Shown one piece after another: positions 44,050-51,676 of a DNA stretch of 51,676 nt (positions within the stretch are counted from its first letter, which is position 1; every line of letters starts with the position of its first letter). The translations under genes and the position numbers were made by a program. The DNA lies in the NCBI GenBank assembly GCA_902630665.1, contig CACOVP010000001.1, positions 95,225 to 146,900 of the forward strand, given 5' to 3'. The notes beneath the pieces were generated by a model. The model did no database searches. It saw only the letters and a program-made list of their open reading frames with translations, and was not told where the DNA came from. Origin of the DNA: an uncultured Pelagibacteraceae bacterium (GTDB lineage Bacteria; Pseudomonadota; Alphaproteobacteria; Pelagibacterales; Pelagibacteraceae).

Positions 44050-45815
44050 TAAACTAGAACTTTCCCCTCGTCCGAAATTTCCTCTTCTTCCTCAGGTCCT
44101 AAAATCATTTGATTGTGAGGCTTACCTGAAGGTATCATTGGAAAACAATTTTCAGCTTTGTCTACTACGCAGTCAAAAATTACCGGCCTATCAACATTAA
44201 TCATTTCTTTGATTTTTTCATCTAACTCATTTGGAGTTTTAGCTCTTATACCTACACAGCCGTAAGACTCTGCAAGTTTTACAAAGTCTGGTAAAGCAGC
44301 TGTATAACTTTCAGAATAATTTTTTTCGTGCAAAAGTTCTTGCCACTGTCTTACCATACCCATGTATTCATTATTTAATATAAATATTTTAATTGGTAAT
44401 CTATATTGAACAGCTGTAGACATTTCTTGCATTGTCATTAAAACGGATGCCTCTCCAGCAATATCAACTACTAGTTTTCCTGGATTGGCAATTTGAACCC
44501 CTATAGCTGCAGGAAGGCCATATCCCATAGTACCGAGACCTCCAGATGTCATCCATCTATTAGGTTTATTAAATTTGTAATGTTGAGCCGCCCACATTTG
44601 ATGTTGGCCTACTTCCGTAGTAATAAAAGTGTCTTGATTTTTTGTTAGTTCATAAAGTCTTTGAACTGCGTGCTGAGGTTTAATAATTTTGTCACTATTG
44701 ATAAAGTTCAAAGACTTTTTTTCTCTCCATTTTCCAATTTGCTCCCACCATTTTGATGTCTTTTGTTTATTAGAATTTACAAAGTTTTTATTTTTTTCTT
44801 TAAATCTTTTAATCAAAGATTTTAATAGCGTTGTTACATCACTCACTATAGCTAAATCTACCTTTATATTTTTTCCAATAGAAGAGGGATCAATATCAAC
44901 ATGGATTTTTTTTGATCCAGGTGAAAATTCATCTACTTTACCTGTAATTCTATCATCGAATCTTGCGCCAATATTAATCATCAAATCACAATCATGCATT
45001 GCATTATTAGCTTCGTAAGTTCCGTGCATACCTAACATGCCTAAAAATTGTGGATCATCTCCAGGATATGCTCCAAGGCCCTGTAATGTTGAAGTTATGG
45101 GAAAGCCTGTTAATGATACTAACTCTCTTAAATATTTACTAGCTTCAGGCCCAGAATTTATAACTCCTCCACCTGTATAAAAAATTGGTTTTGATGATTT
45201 TTTAATAAGATCAATAAATTTATCTAATTCTGAATTAGATATTTTATGAGTTACCTTTCCGTTGAGTTTCTTTTTAAGAGTATGTTTAAAAAATTTATAT
45301 TTACCTTTTTTAAATTGTATATCTTTTGGAATATCAACTAAAACTGGTCCAGGTCTTCCTGTAGTTGCAACTTCAAAAGCTAAATGTAAAATTCTTGAGA
45401 GATCATTTACATCCTTTACTAACCAATTATGTTTGGTACATGGTCTTGTAATTCCAGTAGTGTCACATTCTTGAAAAGCGTCTGTTCCAATTAAATGAGT
45501 TGGCACTTGTCCAGATATACAAACAAGAGGAATTGAGTCCATGTAGGCATCTGTAAGAGCTGTTACTGCATTAGTTGCGCCGGGTCCAGATGTTACCAAT
45601 AAAACTCCTGGCTTACCGCTTGATCGTGCGTATCCCTCTGCAGAGTGACCTGCTCCTTGTTCATGTCTAGCTAATATATGTTTAATTGATTTATGATTTT
45701 TTAATTCATCATAAATCGGCAATACTGCTCCTCCTGGATAACCAAAAATATATTCTACATTTTGATCCTCAAGTGCTTTAAATACAATTTCTGCTCCGCT
45801 TAATAATTTTGGCAT
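44049..45815 (-). CDS. ilvI: Acetolactate synthase catalytic subunit
   Basis: 588-residue ThDP enzyme. 'YIFGYPGGAVLPIYDEL' and 'ARHEQGAGHSAEGYARSSGKPGVLLVTSGPGATN' give the N-terminal domain with the catalytic Glu, and 'TTEVGQHQMWAAQHYKFNKPNRWMTSGGLGTMGYGLPAAIGVQIANPGKLVVDIAGEAS' the C-terminal ThDP/Mg domain; the usual GDGS reads AGEAS, with 'NNEYMGMVRQWQ' present. It condenses pyruvate to acetolactate. The start has a promoter -10 box 6 nt upstream and no SD. Confidence 0.95.
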
Positions 45816-45821
45816 ACATAC

Positions 45822-45849
45822 AATCTAGCCTAGAAATGGATTGCGTCAA
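45822..45849 (-). promoter_or_regulatory. Promoter of ilvIHC, probably leaderless
   Basis: On the minus strand TTGACG (45844-45849), 16 nt, then TAGATT (45822-45827), 6 nt from the ATG at 45815. There is no SD in the gap (GTATGT). The mRNA probably begins at the start codon. Confidence 0.55.
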
Positions 45850-45852
45850 GTT

Positions 45853-46770
45853 TTAGCTTACAACTTTTAATGATTTTTTTAAAAGATTTGGGAAATTTTT
45901 CGAATAAAGCTTATTCCAATTCTTCATATGGCCTCTAGCCCATGTATTTTGTCTTTTTGCGTACTGTCTTGTTTTTATATTGATAAGGTCTTTGCACTGT
46001 TCAATTGATGTTGAATTTCTTAAAAAATCATTAATTTCTTGAACTCCAATTAATTTATTTGCTGATAAACTTTTATTTACTTTAAGATTGTTGAATTTTT
46101 TTACCTCATTTACACATCTATTCTTGAACATTTGATCAGTTCTTATAGAAATTTTTTTAAGTAATACCTCTCTTGGGATATCAATAAAAATTTTGCTTAT
46201 TTCAAATTCTGTAAATTCAGATTTTGTATTTTTAAACCAATCAAATAAAGATTTATTAGTTTTTAACTTAACTTCATATGCCCTTTGTAGTCTTTGAGTG
46301 TCAGTTGGGTGTATTCTTCCTTTTATTTTTGGATCAAGTTTAAGTAGGTGATTATAAAATTTTTTAATACCTTGTTTTTTGTAAAGGTTTCGAACCATAT
46401 TTCTAGTCCTATAATCAATTTCAGGGATTTTAGTAATACCTTTGATGATTGTATTAAAATAAAGACCAGTTCCTCCAACAACTATTGGAATTTTTTTTCT
46501 TTTAATGCAACTATCAATTTTTTTTTTTGCTTGTTTAATCCAATCACCTGCTGAAAAGTGTTTTTTTACGGAGATAATGCCATAAAGATGATGTTTTACT
46601 TTTCTAGTTTGACTTAAGGTCGGTCTAGAAGACAAAATTTTAAATTCTTTAAAAACTTGCATACTATCTGCATTAATAATCTCACCATTTAATTTTTTTG
46701 CTAATTTAATAGCTAGATTTGATTTTCCTGAAGCTGTAGGACCTGCTAGGAGTAATAACTTTTTAGACAA
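45853..46770 (-). CDS. miaA: tRNA dimethylallyltransferase MiaA
   Basis: 305-residue enzyme. 'LLLLAGPTASGKSNLAIKLAKKLNGEIINADSMQVFKEFKILSSRPT' has the P-loop and the catalytic Asp of MiaA, 'VKHHLYGIISVKKHFSAGDWIKQAKKKID' and 'IVVGGTGLYFNTIIKGI' the tRNA-binding parts, and 'KTRQYAKRQNTWARGHM' the C-terminal signature. It adds a dimethylallyl group to A37 of tRNAs reading UNN codons. It lies 2 nt after the Do-type protease gene and ends before the ilv promoter. Confidence 0.95.
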   Translation of the reverse strand: MSKKLLLLAGPTASGKSNLAIKLAKKLNGEIINADSMQVFKEFKILSSRPTLSQTRKVKHHLYGIISVKKHFSAGDWIKQAKKKIDSCIKRKKIPIVVGGTGLYFNTIIKGITKIPEIDYRTRNMVRNLYKKQGIKKFYNHLLKLDPKIKGRIHPTDTQRLQRAYEVKLKTNKSLFDWFKNTKSEFTEFEISKIFIDIPREVLLKKISIRTDQMFKNRCVNEVKKFNNLKVNKSLSANKLIGVQEINDFLRNSTSIEQCKDLINIKTRQYAKRQNTWARGHMKNWNKLYSKNFPNLLKKSLKVVS

Positions 46771-46772
46771 GA

Positions 46773-48176
46773 TTAATTTATTTTAACGCCAAGATAACGT
46801 CTTTGATTATTTTTATTAATTACAGTTAAAAGTAATGTTTTCTCTCCTTTTTGAAAAAAATTATCAACCAATCTTTTTAAATCAGCTGATGACTTTACAG
46901 TAGACTTTTGAACTTCAATAATAATATCATTTACACTTAAGAGATTAGTTAGCGGACTTCTATTGAAGATTTCTGTTATAACAACTCCTGAAGTTTTTTT
47001 ATTTAAATTTCTAGAAGATATATCTTCATCGGTTATGTCTCTAACAGCTATTTTTAATTTTTCAATATCTTCAACTTTTTTAACTACTTTAGTTTTTTTT
47101 TCTTTAAATTCTTCAGATGACTCTAATCTACCTAGGATTAATCGTTTTGAAATTAATTTTTTGTTTCTCCAAATTTTTAGTTCTACACTTTTACCGACCG
47201 CGGTTGAGGCAACAACTTTTGGCAGAGTTCTCATTGTATCAATTTTTTTTCCGTCAAAATTTAAAATTATATCCCCTGCTTTTATTCCAGCTTTATCTGC
47301 AGGACTATTTTCTCCGACACTTGCCACCAAAGCGCCATGTGGTTTCTTTAATTTTTCTACTTCAGCTATTTCTTTTGTTACTTCTTGTATTCTTACACCT
47401 AACCAGCCTCTTTTTGTTTCTCCAAATTTTATTAATTGATCAATAACATTAGCAGCTGCGTTAGCTGGAATTGCAAATCCGATTCCTATAGAGCCTGACT
47501 GACCCGGTGCTATAATTGCAGTGTTAATTCCAATTACCTCTCCCTTAAGATTAAACAAAGGGCCACCAGAGTTACCTTGATTAATTGAAGCATCCGTTTG
47601 GATAAAGTCATCATATCTTGTGAGATTAATATCTCTGTTTCTAGCTGAAATAATTCCTGCAGTTACTGTTCCACCTAAACCAAAAGGGTTTCCAATTGCA
47701 ACTGCCCAATCTCCAACTCTTGCTTTATCAGAGTCACCAAAGTTTACTGGTTTAAATTGATCTTTGGTCTCTATTTTTAAAACCGCAATGTCCATATAAG
47801 GATCAGCGCCTATCACTTTAGCTTCATATTCTTTATCGCCTATTCTTACTAAAATATCATCTGCCCCAGAAATTACGTGATTATTTGTAACAACTGTTCC
47901 CTTTGTATCAATTATAAATCCTGATCCTAAAGATGAAGCCTTTCTTTCAGTAGGTCTTTCAAAGTCTTTAAACATTTCACCGAACGGTGAACCTGGGGGG
48001 AATTGAAAAGGAAATTGATTTGTGGTCGTTCTAACTGTTTGAGTTGTTGAAATATTAACAACCGAAGGCATTAATTTATCTGCTAAGTCTGCAAAAGACT
48101 CGGGTACTGGCTTAGAGTTAGCAAGAGAAAAATTAAAAATAAATAAAAAAATTAGTACTTTATTGAATAATTTCAT
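46773..48176 (-). CDS. degP: Do-type periplasmic serine protease (DegP/DegQ-like)
   Basis: 467-residue protease-chaperone with a signal peptide (about residues 1-21). The triad is visible: His in VVTNNHVISG, Asp in YMDIAVLKIE, Ser in NQGNSGGPLFNLKG. Two PDZ domains follow: 'RGWLGVRIQEVTKEIAEVE...GALVASVGENSPADKAGIKAGDIILNFDGKKI' and a more divergent C-terminal one. It degrades or refolds damaged envelope proteins. It follows the DUF2065 gene directly, in the conserved order hflK, hflC, DUF2065, degP. Confidence 0.95.
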   Translation of the reverse strand: MKLFNKVLIFLFIFNFSLANSKPVPESFADLADKLMPSVVNISTTQTVRTTTNQFPFQFPPGSPFGEMFKDFERPTERKASSLGSGFIIDTKGTVVTNNHVISGADDILVRIGDKEYEAKVIGADPYMDIAVLKIETKDQFKPVNFGDSDKARVGDWAVAIGNPFGLGGTVTAGIISARNRDINLTRYDDFIQTDASINQGNSGGPLFNLKGEVIGINTAIIAPGQSGSIGIGFAIPANAAANVIDQLIKFGETKRGWLGVRIQEVTKEIAEVEKLKKPHGALVASVGENSPADKAGIKAGDIILNFDGKKIDTMRTLPKVVASTAVGKSVELKIWRNKKLISKRLILGRLESSEEFKEKKTKVVKKVEDIEKLKIAVRDITDEDISSRNLNKKTSGVVITEIFNRSPLTNLLSVNDIIIEVQKSTVKSSADLKRLVDNFFQKGEKTLLLTVINKNNQRRYLGVKIN

Positions 48177-48362
48177 TTAGCTTTTTATATACCAAATTAT
48201 CAAAAAACCGATAATTAAAAATGCTACCCCAAAAAACCTAAGTTTATTTTCAGGGGTATTCTTTATTAAATCTAATATGCTTTTGATTCTTGACGGGAAA
48301 ATGGCTAAAAACAGACCTTCTATAAAAAAAACTAAGCCAATTGCAATAATAAACTCTTCCAC
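48177..48362 (-). CDS. DUF2065-family small membrane protein
   Basis: 61-residue protein with two membrane helices and the DUF2065 pattern 'IIAIGLVFFIEGLFLAIFPSRIKSILDLI' followed by 'LRFFGVAFLIIGFLIIWYI'. It starts with GTG. Members are regularly found between hflC and a Do-type protease in Proteobacteria and may belong to the membrane protein quality-control set, but no function is known to me. It ends at the base before the protease start region. Confidence 0.88.
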   Translation of the reverse strand: MEEFIIAIGLVFFIEGLFLAIFPSRIKSILDLIKNTPENKLRFFGVAFLIIGFLIIWYIKS

Positions 48363-48377
48363 GACAATAAATTTTGT

Positions 48378-49253
48378 TTATCTTTTAATATTTGGTTTAA
48401 TTGACTTACCAAAAAACTTAAAGAAATCACTATCGGGCGACAAAACTAGGGATGTTTCTCCACCTATCAATGCTTTTTCATATGCTTGCATAGCTCTGTA
48501 AAAAGCAAAAAATTGCGGGTCTCTTCCGAAGGCATTAGCAAAAATCTTATTTCTTTCACCATCTCCCTCACCTTTCATGATCTCTGACTTTTTATTTGCT
48601 TGAGCTAAAATTACCGTAACATCTTTATCTGCTGTTGATCTTATTTTTTGTGCTATCTCAGCACCTTGTGCTCTAAACTCCTTTGCTTCTCTCTCTCTTT
48701 CTGTTTGCATTCTTTTATAAATAGCTTCACTATTTGCTGGAGGCAGATCGGCTCTTTTGATTCTAACGTCAACAATATTTATTCCAAAGTTTTTAGCTTC
48801 TTCATTAACTTGAGATTGAATTATTTGCATCTGTCTTGCTCTATCGGTAGACAACAAAGTAGCCAATTCTTGAGTACCCAGCACACCTCTAATTCTTGAA
48901 TTTATAATTGTAGATAGTCTTGATCTAGCAACTCTTTCATTCCCAACTGAAATATAAAATTTCAAAGGATCTACAATTTTAAATCTCGCGAAAGCGTCTA
49001 CGATTAATCTTTTTTGATCAGCTGCAATTACTTCTTCTGGGTCGTTATCTAAGTTTAAAATTCTTTTATCTAAGTACACTACGTTTTGAATGAAGGGTAA
49101 TTTAAAGTTTAAACCCGCTTTAGTTATAATTTTCTTAGGATCACCAAATTGAAGTACTATTGCTTGGCTAATTTCTTGTACAATAAATAAAGATTGAAAA
49201 ATGACCACTCCAACTAAAATTATCGCTGGGACTATAAATCTAGCTACTTTCAT
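48378..49253 (-). CDS. hflC: SPFH protein HflC, modulator of FtsH
   Basis: 291-residue prohibitin-fold protein with one N-terminal membrane segment (about 7-26). 'QSLFIVQEISQAIVLQFGDPKKIITKAGLNFKLPFIQNVVYLDKRILNLD' and 'DVRIKRADLPPANSEAIYKRMQTEREREAKEFRAQGAEIAQKIRSTADK' are HflC signatures. With HflK it forms the HflKC ring that encloses the FtsH protease. It overlaps the hflK stop by one nucleotide. Confidence 0.95.
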   Translation of the reverse strand: MKVARFIVPAIILVGVVIFQSLFIVQEISQAIVLQFGDPKKIITKAGLNFKLPFIQNVVYLDKRILNLDNDPEEVIAADQKRLIVDAFARFKIVDPLKFYISVGNERVARSRLSTIINSRIRGVLGTQELATLLSTDRARQMQIIQSQVNEEAKNFGINIVDVRIKRADLPPANSEAIYKRMQTEREREAKEFRAQGAEIAQKIRSTADKDVTVILAQANKKSEIMKGEGDGERNKIFANAFGRDPQFFAFYRAMQAYEKALIGGETSLVLSPDSDFFKFFGKSIKPNIKR

Positions 49254-50365
49254 TAATTGTTGCTCCCTTTTTTTAATTCCGGTAGTGGTAAATAAGGAAC
49301 TACGCCAGATCCGGACTCTTTGTCTATAATTACTTTATCAATGTCTGCCAAAACTTTTTCCATTGTCTCTAAATACATTCTCTCTTGTGTCACCTGTTTT
49401 GCATTTTTATACTCATTGTAAATTGCTAAAAATCTACTAGCTTCACCTTCAGCTTTTGCAACTACTTCTTTTTTATAAGCTTCTGCTTGCTGTAAAACCT
49501 GTTCGGCTTCCCCTCGTGCTCTAGGTATAACATCATTAGCATATGCTTCAGCCTCATTTTTAGATCTCTCTCTATCTGCTCTTGCGGCTTGCACATCTCT
49601 GAAAGCATCTATTACTTGTTCAGGTGGGTCTGCTTGTTGTGTTTGAACCTGAGTTAATTGTATTCCTGATCCATACTCATCTAAAATCAACTGAGCGATT
49701 TCTTGAACTTCGATCTCAATTTTTGATCTACCTTCGGTCAAAATATTTTGAATTTTATTTTTTGCAATTACCTCTCGCATTGCTGTTTCTGACGCAGCTT
49801 TGACTGTTTCTACAGGACTTTGGATATTAAATAAAAATTTTTGTGCGTCTTTAATTACCCAAAATACAGAATAATTTATGTCAACTATATTTTCATCTCC
49901 AGTTAACATTAAACTTTCCTCTGGAACATTGCCTACTCCAGATGATCTGCCAGTATCACTAGCTGGTCTGAATCCCACATCAACCCTGTTAACTTTTGTT
50001 ACTTTCGGAGTTAAAACTCTCTCAAACGGAGTTGGAAAGTGATAGTGCAAACCAGGTTGAGTTGTGTTTACATATTTGCCAAATCTTAAAACTACTCCTT
50101 GTTCATCAGGCAGAACTCTATAAAGACCACTTGCTAGGTAAAGTAAAACTAAAATAATTAAACCTATGACTATCGGTTTAGATCCCCCTGAACCTCCGCC
50201 AGTAAGCTTATTGATGGTTTTTTGAAAATTTCTGATTATTTCATCTAAACTTGGGGGTTGTTGTCTCGTCCCAGATCCATTACTGCCTCGAGTTGGTCCA
50301 TCCCCACCTCCTGGAGGTGATCCCCATGGTGATTGGTTGTTTAAAATTTTGTCTTTAAAACTCAT
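49253..50365 (-). CDS. hflK: SPFH protein HflK, modulator of FtsH
   Basis: 370-residue protein. The Gly/Pro-rich cytoplasmic start (NNQSPWGSPPGGGDGP), a membrane segment at about 66-84, the SPFH domain 'SGLYRVLPDEQGVVLRFGKYVNTTQPGLHYHFPTPFERV' and the long 'ARADRERSKNEAEAYANDVIPRARGEAEQVLQQAEAYK' helix match HflK. Three Cys-free, charged-helix segments follow, ending PYLPLPELKKGS. It heads the run hflK, hflC, DUF2065, degP, miaA. The -10 box is 7 nt from the ATG, with no SD at a usable distance. Confidence 0.95.
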   Translation of the reverse strand: MSFKDKILNNQSPWGSPPGGGDGPTRGSNGSGTRQQPPSLDEIIRNFQKTINKLTGGGSGGSKPIVIGLIILVLLYLASGLYRVLPDEQGVVLRFGKYVNTTQPGLHYHFPTPFERVLTPKVTKVNRVDVGFRPASDTGRSSGVGNVPEESLMLTGDENIVDINYSVFWVIKDAQKFLFNIQSPVETVKAASETAMREVIAKNKIQNILTEGRSKIEIEVQEIAQLILDEYGSGIQLTQVQTQQADPPEQVIDAFRDVQAARADRERSKNEAEAYANDVIPRARGEAEQVLQQAEAYKKEVVAKAEGEASRFLAIYNEYKNAKQVTQERMYLETMEKVLADIDKVIIDKESGSGVVPYLPLPELKKGSNN

Positions 50366-50372
50366 GACACTT

Positions 50373-50400
50373 TATATAGTGACTTTTCTCCTAAAAACAA
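50373..50400 (-). promoter_or_regulatory. Putative promoter of hflKC, probably leaderless
   Basis: On the minus strand TTGTTT (50395-50400), 16 nt, then TATATA (50373-50378), 7 nt before the hflK ATG. An AGGAG lies between the boxes, too far upstream to serve as an SD. Confidence 0.4.
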
Positions 50401-50419
50401 GTTAAGAAGGAGCGCTAAA

Positions 50420-50452
50420 ATGTCTAAAACATTTAATAAAATAGTATCATGA
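50420..50452 (+). CDS. 10-codon ORF overlapping the mrp start
   Basis: A frame encoding MSKTFNKIVS begins 7 nt after an ideal AAGGAG (50407-50412) and ends at TGA 50450-50452, overlapping the mrp ATG by ATGA. mrp itself has no SD, so ribosomes that load here could restart on mrp. CTCCT at 50388-50392 could pair with the AGGAG and hide it. This is the third such ORF in the window. Confidence 0.5.
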   Translation: MSKTFNKIVS

Positions 50453-51249
50453 GCCAAAAACCGCCACCTAAGCAATTCATCAAAACTCCAATTAAAGGAA
50501 CAAACGCCACTATTTTAATTTCGAGTGCTAAAGGTGGAGTTGGAAAATCTACTTTAGCAATAAACCTTGCTTTTGCACTTCAGAACCTTGGAATGAGAAT
50601 CGGAATTCTAGATGCTGATGTTTATGGACCATCCTTACCTAAAATTTTAAACTTAAAAGAAAAACCACAAAGCCAGGATAATAAAAACATTATTCCTTTA
50701 GAAAAATATGGTGTGCAATGTATGTCTATGGGATTTTTAATTGATGAACAAACTCCAATGATGTGGAGGGGTCCAATGGTAATAAGTGCAATAAAAACAA
50801 TGACACAAAAAGTTTTATGGAAAGATAGAGATTTAATTATAGTGGATATGCCCCCAGGCACTGGAGATACTCAACTTACTTTTGTTCAAGAAGTTAAAAT
50901 TAATGGAGCAATTATAGTATCAACACCTCAAGATTTAGCTTTGTTAGATGTTAAAAGAGGAATTCAAATGTATGAAAAAACTGGAGTAAAAATTTTGGGT
51001 CTGATAGACAATATGAGTTTTTTTAAAGCAGATGATGGAAAAGAATATAAAATTTTTGGGGAAGGTGGTGTAAAAAAAACTGCTAGAGAATTTAATAAAG
51101 AATTTTTAGGACATTTGCCATTAAATCAAGACTTAAGAATTTCAGCTGATAAAGGGATACCTTTAACACATTCCCAGCCAAACCATGAGGTTTCTTTATT
51201 ATTTAAAAATATTGCTGAAAAAGTTAAAAGATCTTTAAATATTAGTTAA
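50449..51249 (+). CDS. mrp: Mrp/ApbC-family P-loop ATPase (Fe-S cluster carrier type)
   Basis: 266-residue ATPase. 'ISSAKGGVGKSTLAINLAFALQNLGMRIGILDADVYGPSLPKIL' is the deviant Walker A with the second lysine, 'LIIVDMPPGTGDTQLT' the switch, and 'STPQDLALLDVKRGIQMY' follows. Family proteins assemble or carry Fe-S clusters, for example for NADH dehydrogenase. It lacks the N-terminal MIP18 domain, and the usual CPxC of 'NMSxFxCPxC' reads NMSFFKADDG. Its start is overlapped by a 10-codon ORF and it overlaps the convergent gene by 4 nt. Confidence 0.9.
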   Translation: MSQKPPPKQFIKTPIKGTNATILISSAKGGVGKSTLAINLAFALQNLGMRIGILDADVYGPSLPKILNLKEKPQSQDNKNIIPLEKYGVQCMSMGFLIDEQTPMMWRGPMVISAIKTMTQKVLWKDRDLIIVDMPPGTGDTQLTFVQEVKINGAIIVSTPQDLALLDVKRGIQMYEKTGVKILGLIDNMSFFKADDGKEYKIFGEGGVKKTAREFNKEFLGHLPLNQDLRISADKGIPLTHSQPNHEVSLLFKNIAEKVKRSLNIS

Positions 51250-51676
51250 TTATTTTTTTCATAAATATAGAAAAAAATATTACTATCAAAATCAATTCTA
51301 TTTCTCTCATAAATTAGATGGCCGAGATCTGGATACCTAATCAGTTCCTTAAACTTACCATCTAAATTATATTCTTTGTTTACTAAAGATTTGTTTCCAT
51401 CATCAAAATGATTTCTAAAGTATTCATGATTCATTGAAAAAAAATATTTGGATGTCCTATGAATATGTTTTAAGTAATTATGAGCCGTTTTAGGATCCAT
51501 TTCACCTAAACTATTTTTATTTATTGCTAAATTTATTGAATTTTCTTCTAACTTCTCTATTTCCCATGGCGGTAAAAAAATTAAGTCAAACTTATTTTGA
51601 ATATCTTTATTAAATTCACCCTCGCCGTAAAAGAAATTTTTCTTTTTAGGAAAGCATTTTGATAAATAATAACATG
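51246..51676 (-). CDS. Putative sugar O-methyltransferase, truncated at the window edge
   Basis: The frame is open from the stop at 51246 to the window end with no start required, so at least 143 codons are visible and the N-terminus is missing. 'KDIQNKFDLIFLPPWEIEKLEENSINLAINKNSLGEMDPKTAHNYLKHIHRTSKYFFSMNHEYFRN' matches, from memory, the C-terminal half of putative sugar O-methyltransferases of the NanM-like type. An internal ATG at 51500 gives an 84-residue frame, but the conserved residues continue upstream of it. It may act on a surface glycan. Confidence 0.7.
   Translation of the reverse strand, partial: CYYLSKCFPKKKNFFYGEGEFNKDIQNKFDLIFLPPWEIEKLEENSINLAINKNSLGEMDPKTAHNYLKHIHRTSKYFFSMNHEYFRNHFDDGNKSLVNKEYNLDGKFKELIRYPDLGHLIYERNRIDFDSNIFFYIYEKNN

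Noticed and set aside
46963..47439. 158-codon plus-strand frame inside the Do-type protease gene
   Set aside because: It lies antisense to a protease with a full catalytic triad and PDZ domains; its translation is low-complexity Phe/Ser/Leu with no motif.

Overview
The window looks like a piece of chromosome from a SAR11-clade alphaproteobacterium (Candidatus Pelagibacter or a close relative). This is inferred from the very AT-rich sequence, minimal intergenic space, frequent 1-30 nt gene overlaps, many binding-protein-dependent uptake systems, and a betaine-homocysteine methyltransferase gene preceded by tandem SAM riboswitches. I see no phage, transposase, CRISPR array, rRNA or complete tRNA. 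No gene-free stretch exceeds 300 bases; the longest (27868-28140) is almost entirely regulatory RNA.

Layout. 1-1.1 kb: two small membrane proteins and a CsaA-like tRNA-binding protein. 1.2-6.8 kb (minus): a proC-like gene, livHMGF and a leucine/amide-type binding protein. 6.8-8.3 kb (plus): AbrB-family and DoxX-family membrane proteins. 8.3-18.1 kb (minus): a second complete Liv-type ABC transporter, then AzlCD, a 23-codon ORF, a CsiD/GlaH glutarate 2-hydroxylase and a tripartite tricarboxylate transporter (TctC-TctB-TctA). 18.2-23.6 kb: LysE exporter, a TIGR03643-like protein, glutaredoxin, an exported MsrB, an SGNH hydrolase-like protein, PfkB kinase, CcdA and a histidine phosphatase. 23.7-30.5 kb: a sulfur and thiol region with cytoplasmic MsrB, CysE, an ATP-grasp ligase, GshA, GshB, BHMT and MetY. 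30.6-34.8 kb: two paralogous lipoproteins, a 2-hydroxyacid dehydrogenase, an EamA transporter and a DadA-like oxidase. 34.8-42.4 kb: bactofilin and the rod-shape cluster (rodA, mrdA, mreD, mreC, mreB) downstream of leuA. 42.5-45.8 kb: ilvC, ilvH, ilvI. 45.9-50.4 kb: miaA, a Do-type protease, DUF2065, hflC, hflK. 50.4-51.7 kb: mrp and a truncated sugar O-methyltransferase-like gene.

How the parts fit. Uptake of amino and organic acids (two Liv systems, Tct) sits beside export (AzlCD, LysE, EamA) and catabolism (GlaH, DadA). The 23.7-30.5 kb region links cysteine supply (CysE), glutathione synthesis (GshA/GshB), methionine sulfoxide repair (two MsrB) and homocysteine/methionine metabolism (BHMT, MetY).

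The most interesting element is the bhmT leader. A consensus-like promoter feeds a SAM-II aptamer with a terminator and a perfect 9-nt anti-terminator. This is followed by a SAM-V-like pseudoknot whose Shine-Dalgarno (SD) serves not bhmT but a 21-codon upstream ORF. That ORF reads through a hairpin hiding the bhmT SD and overlaps the bhmT start by 8 nt. Similar tiny overlapping ORFs with strong SDs precede metY and mrp. Several other genes have promoter-like -10 boxes 6-8 nt before the start codon and no SD, suggesting leaderless mRNAs.

All calls were made by eye. Family names come from remembered motifs, not from searches.
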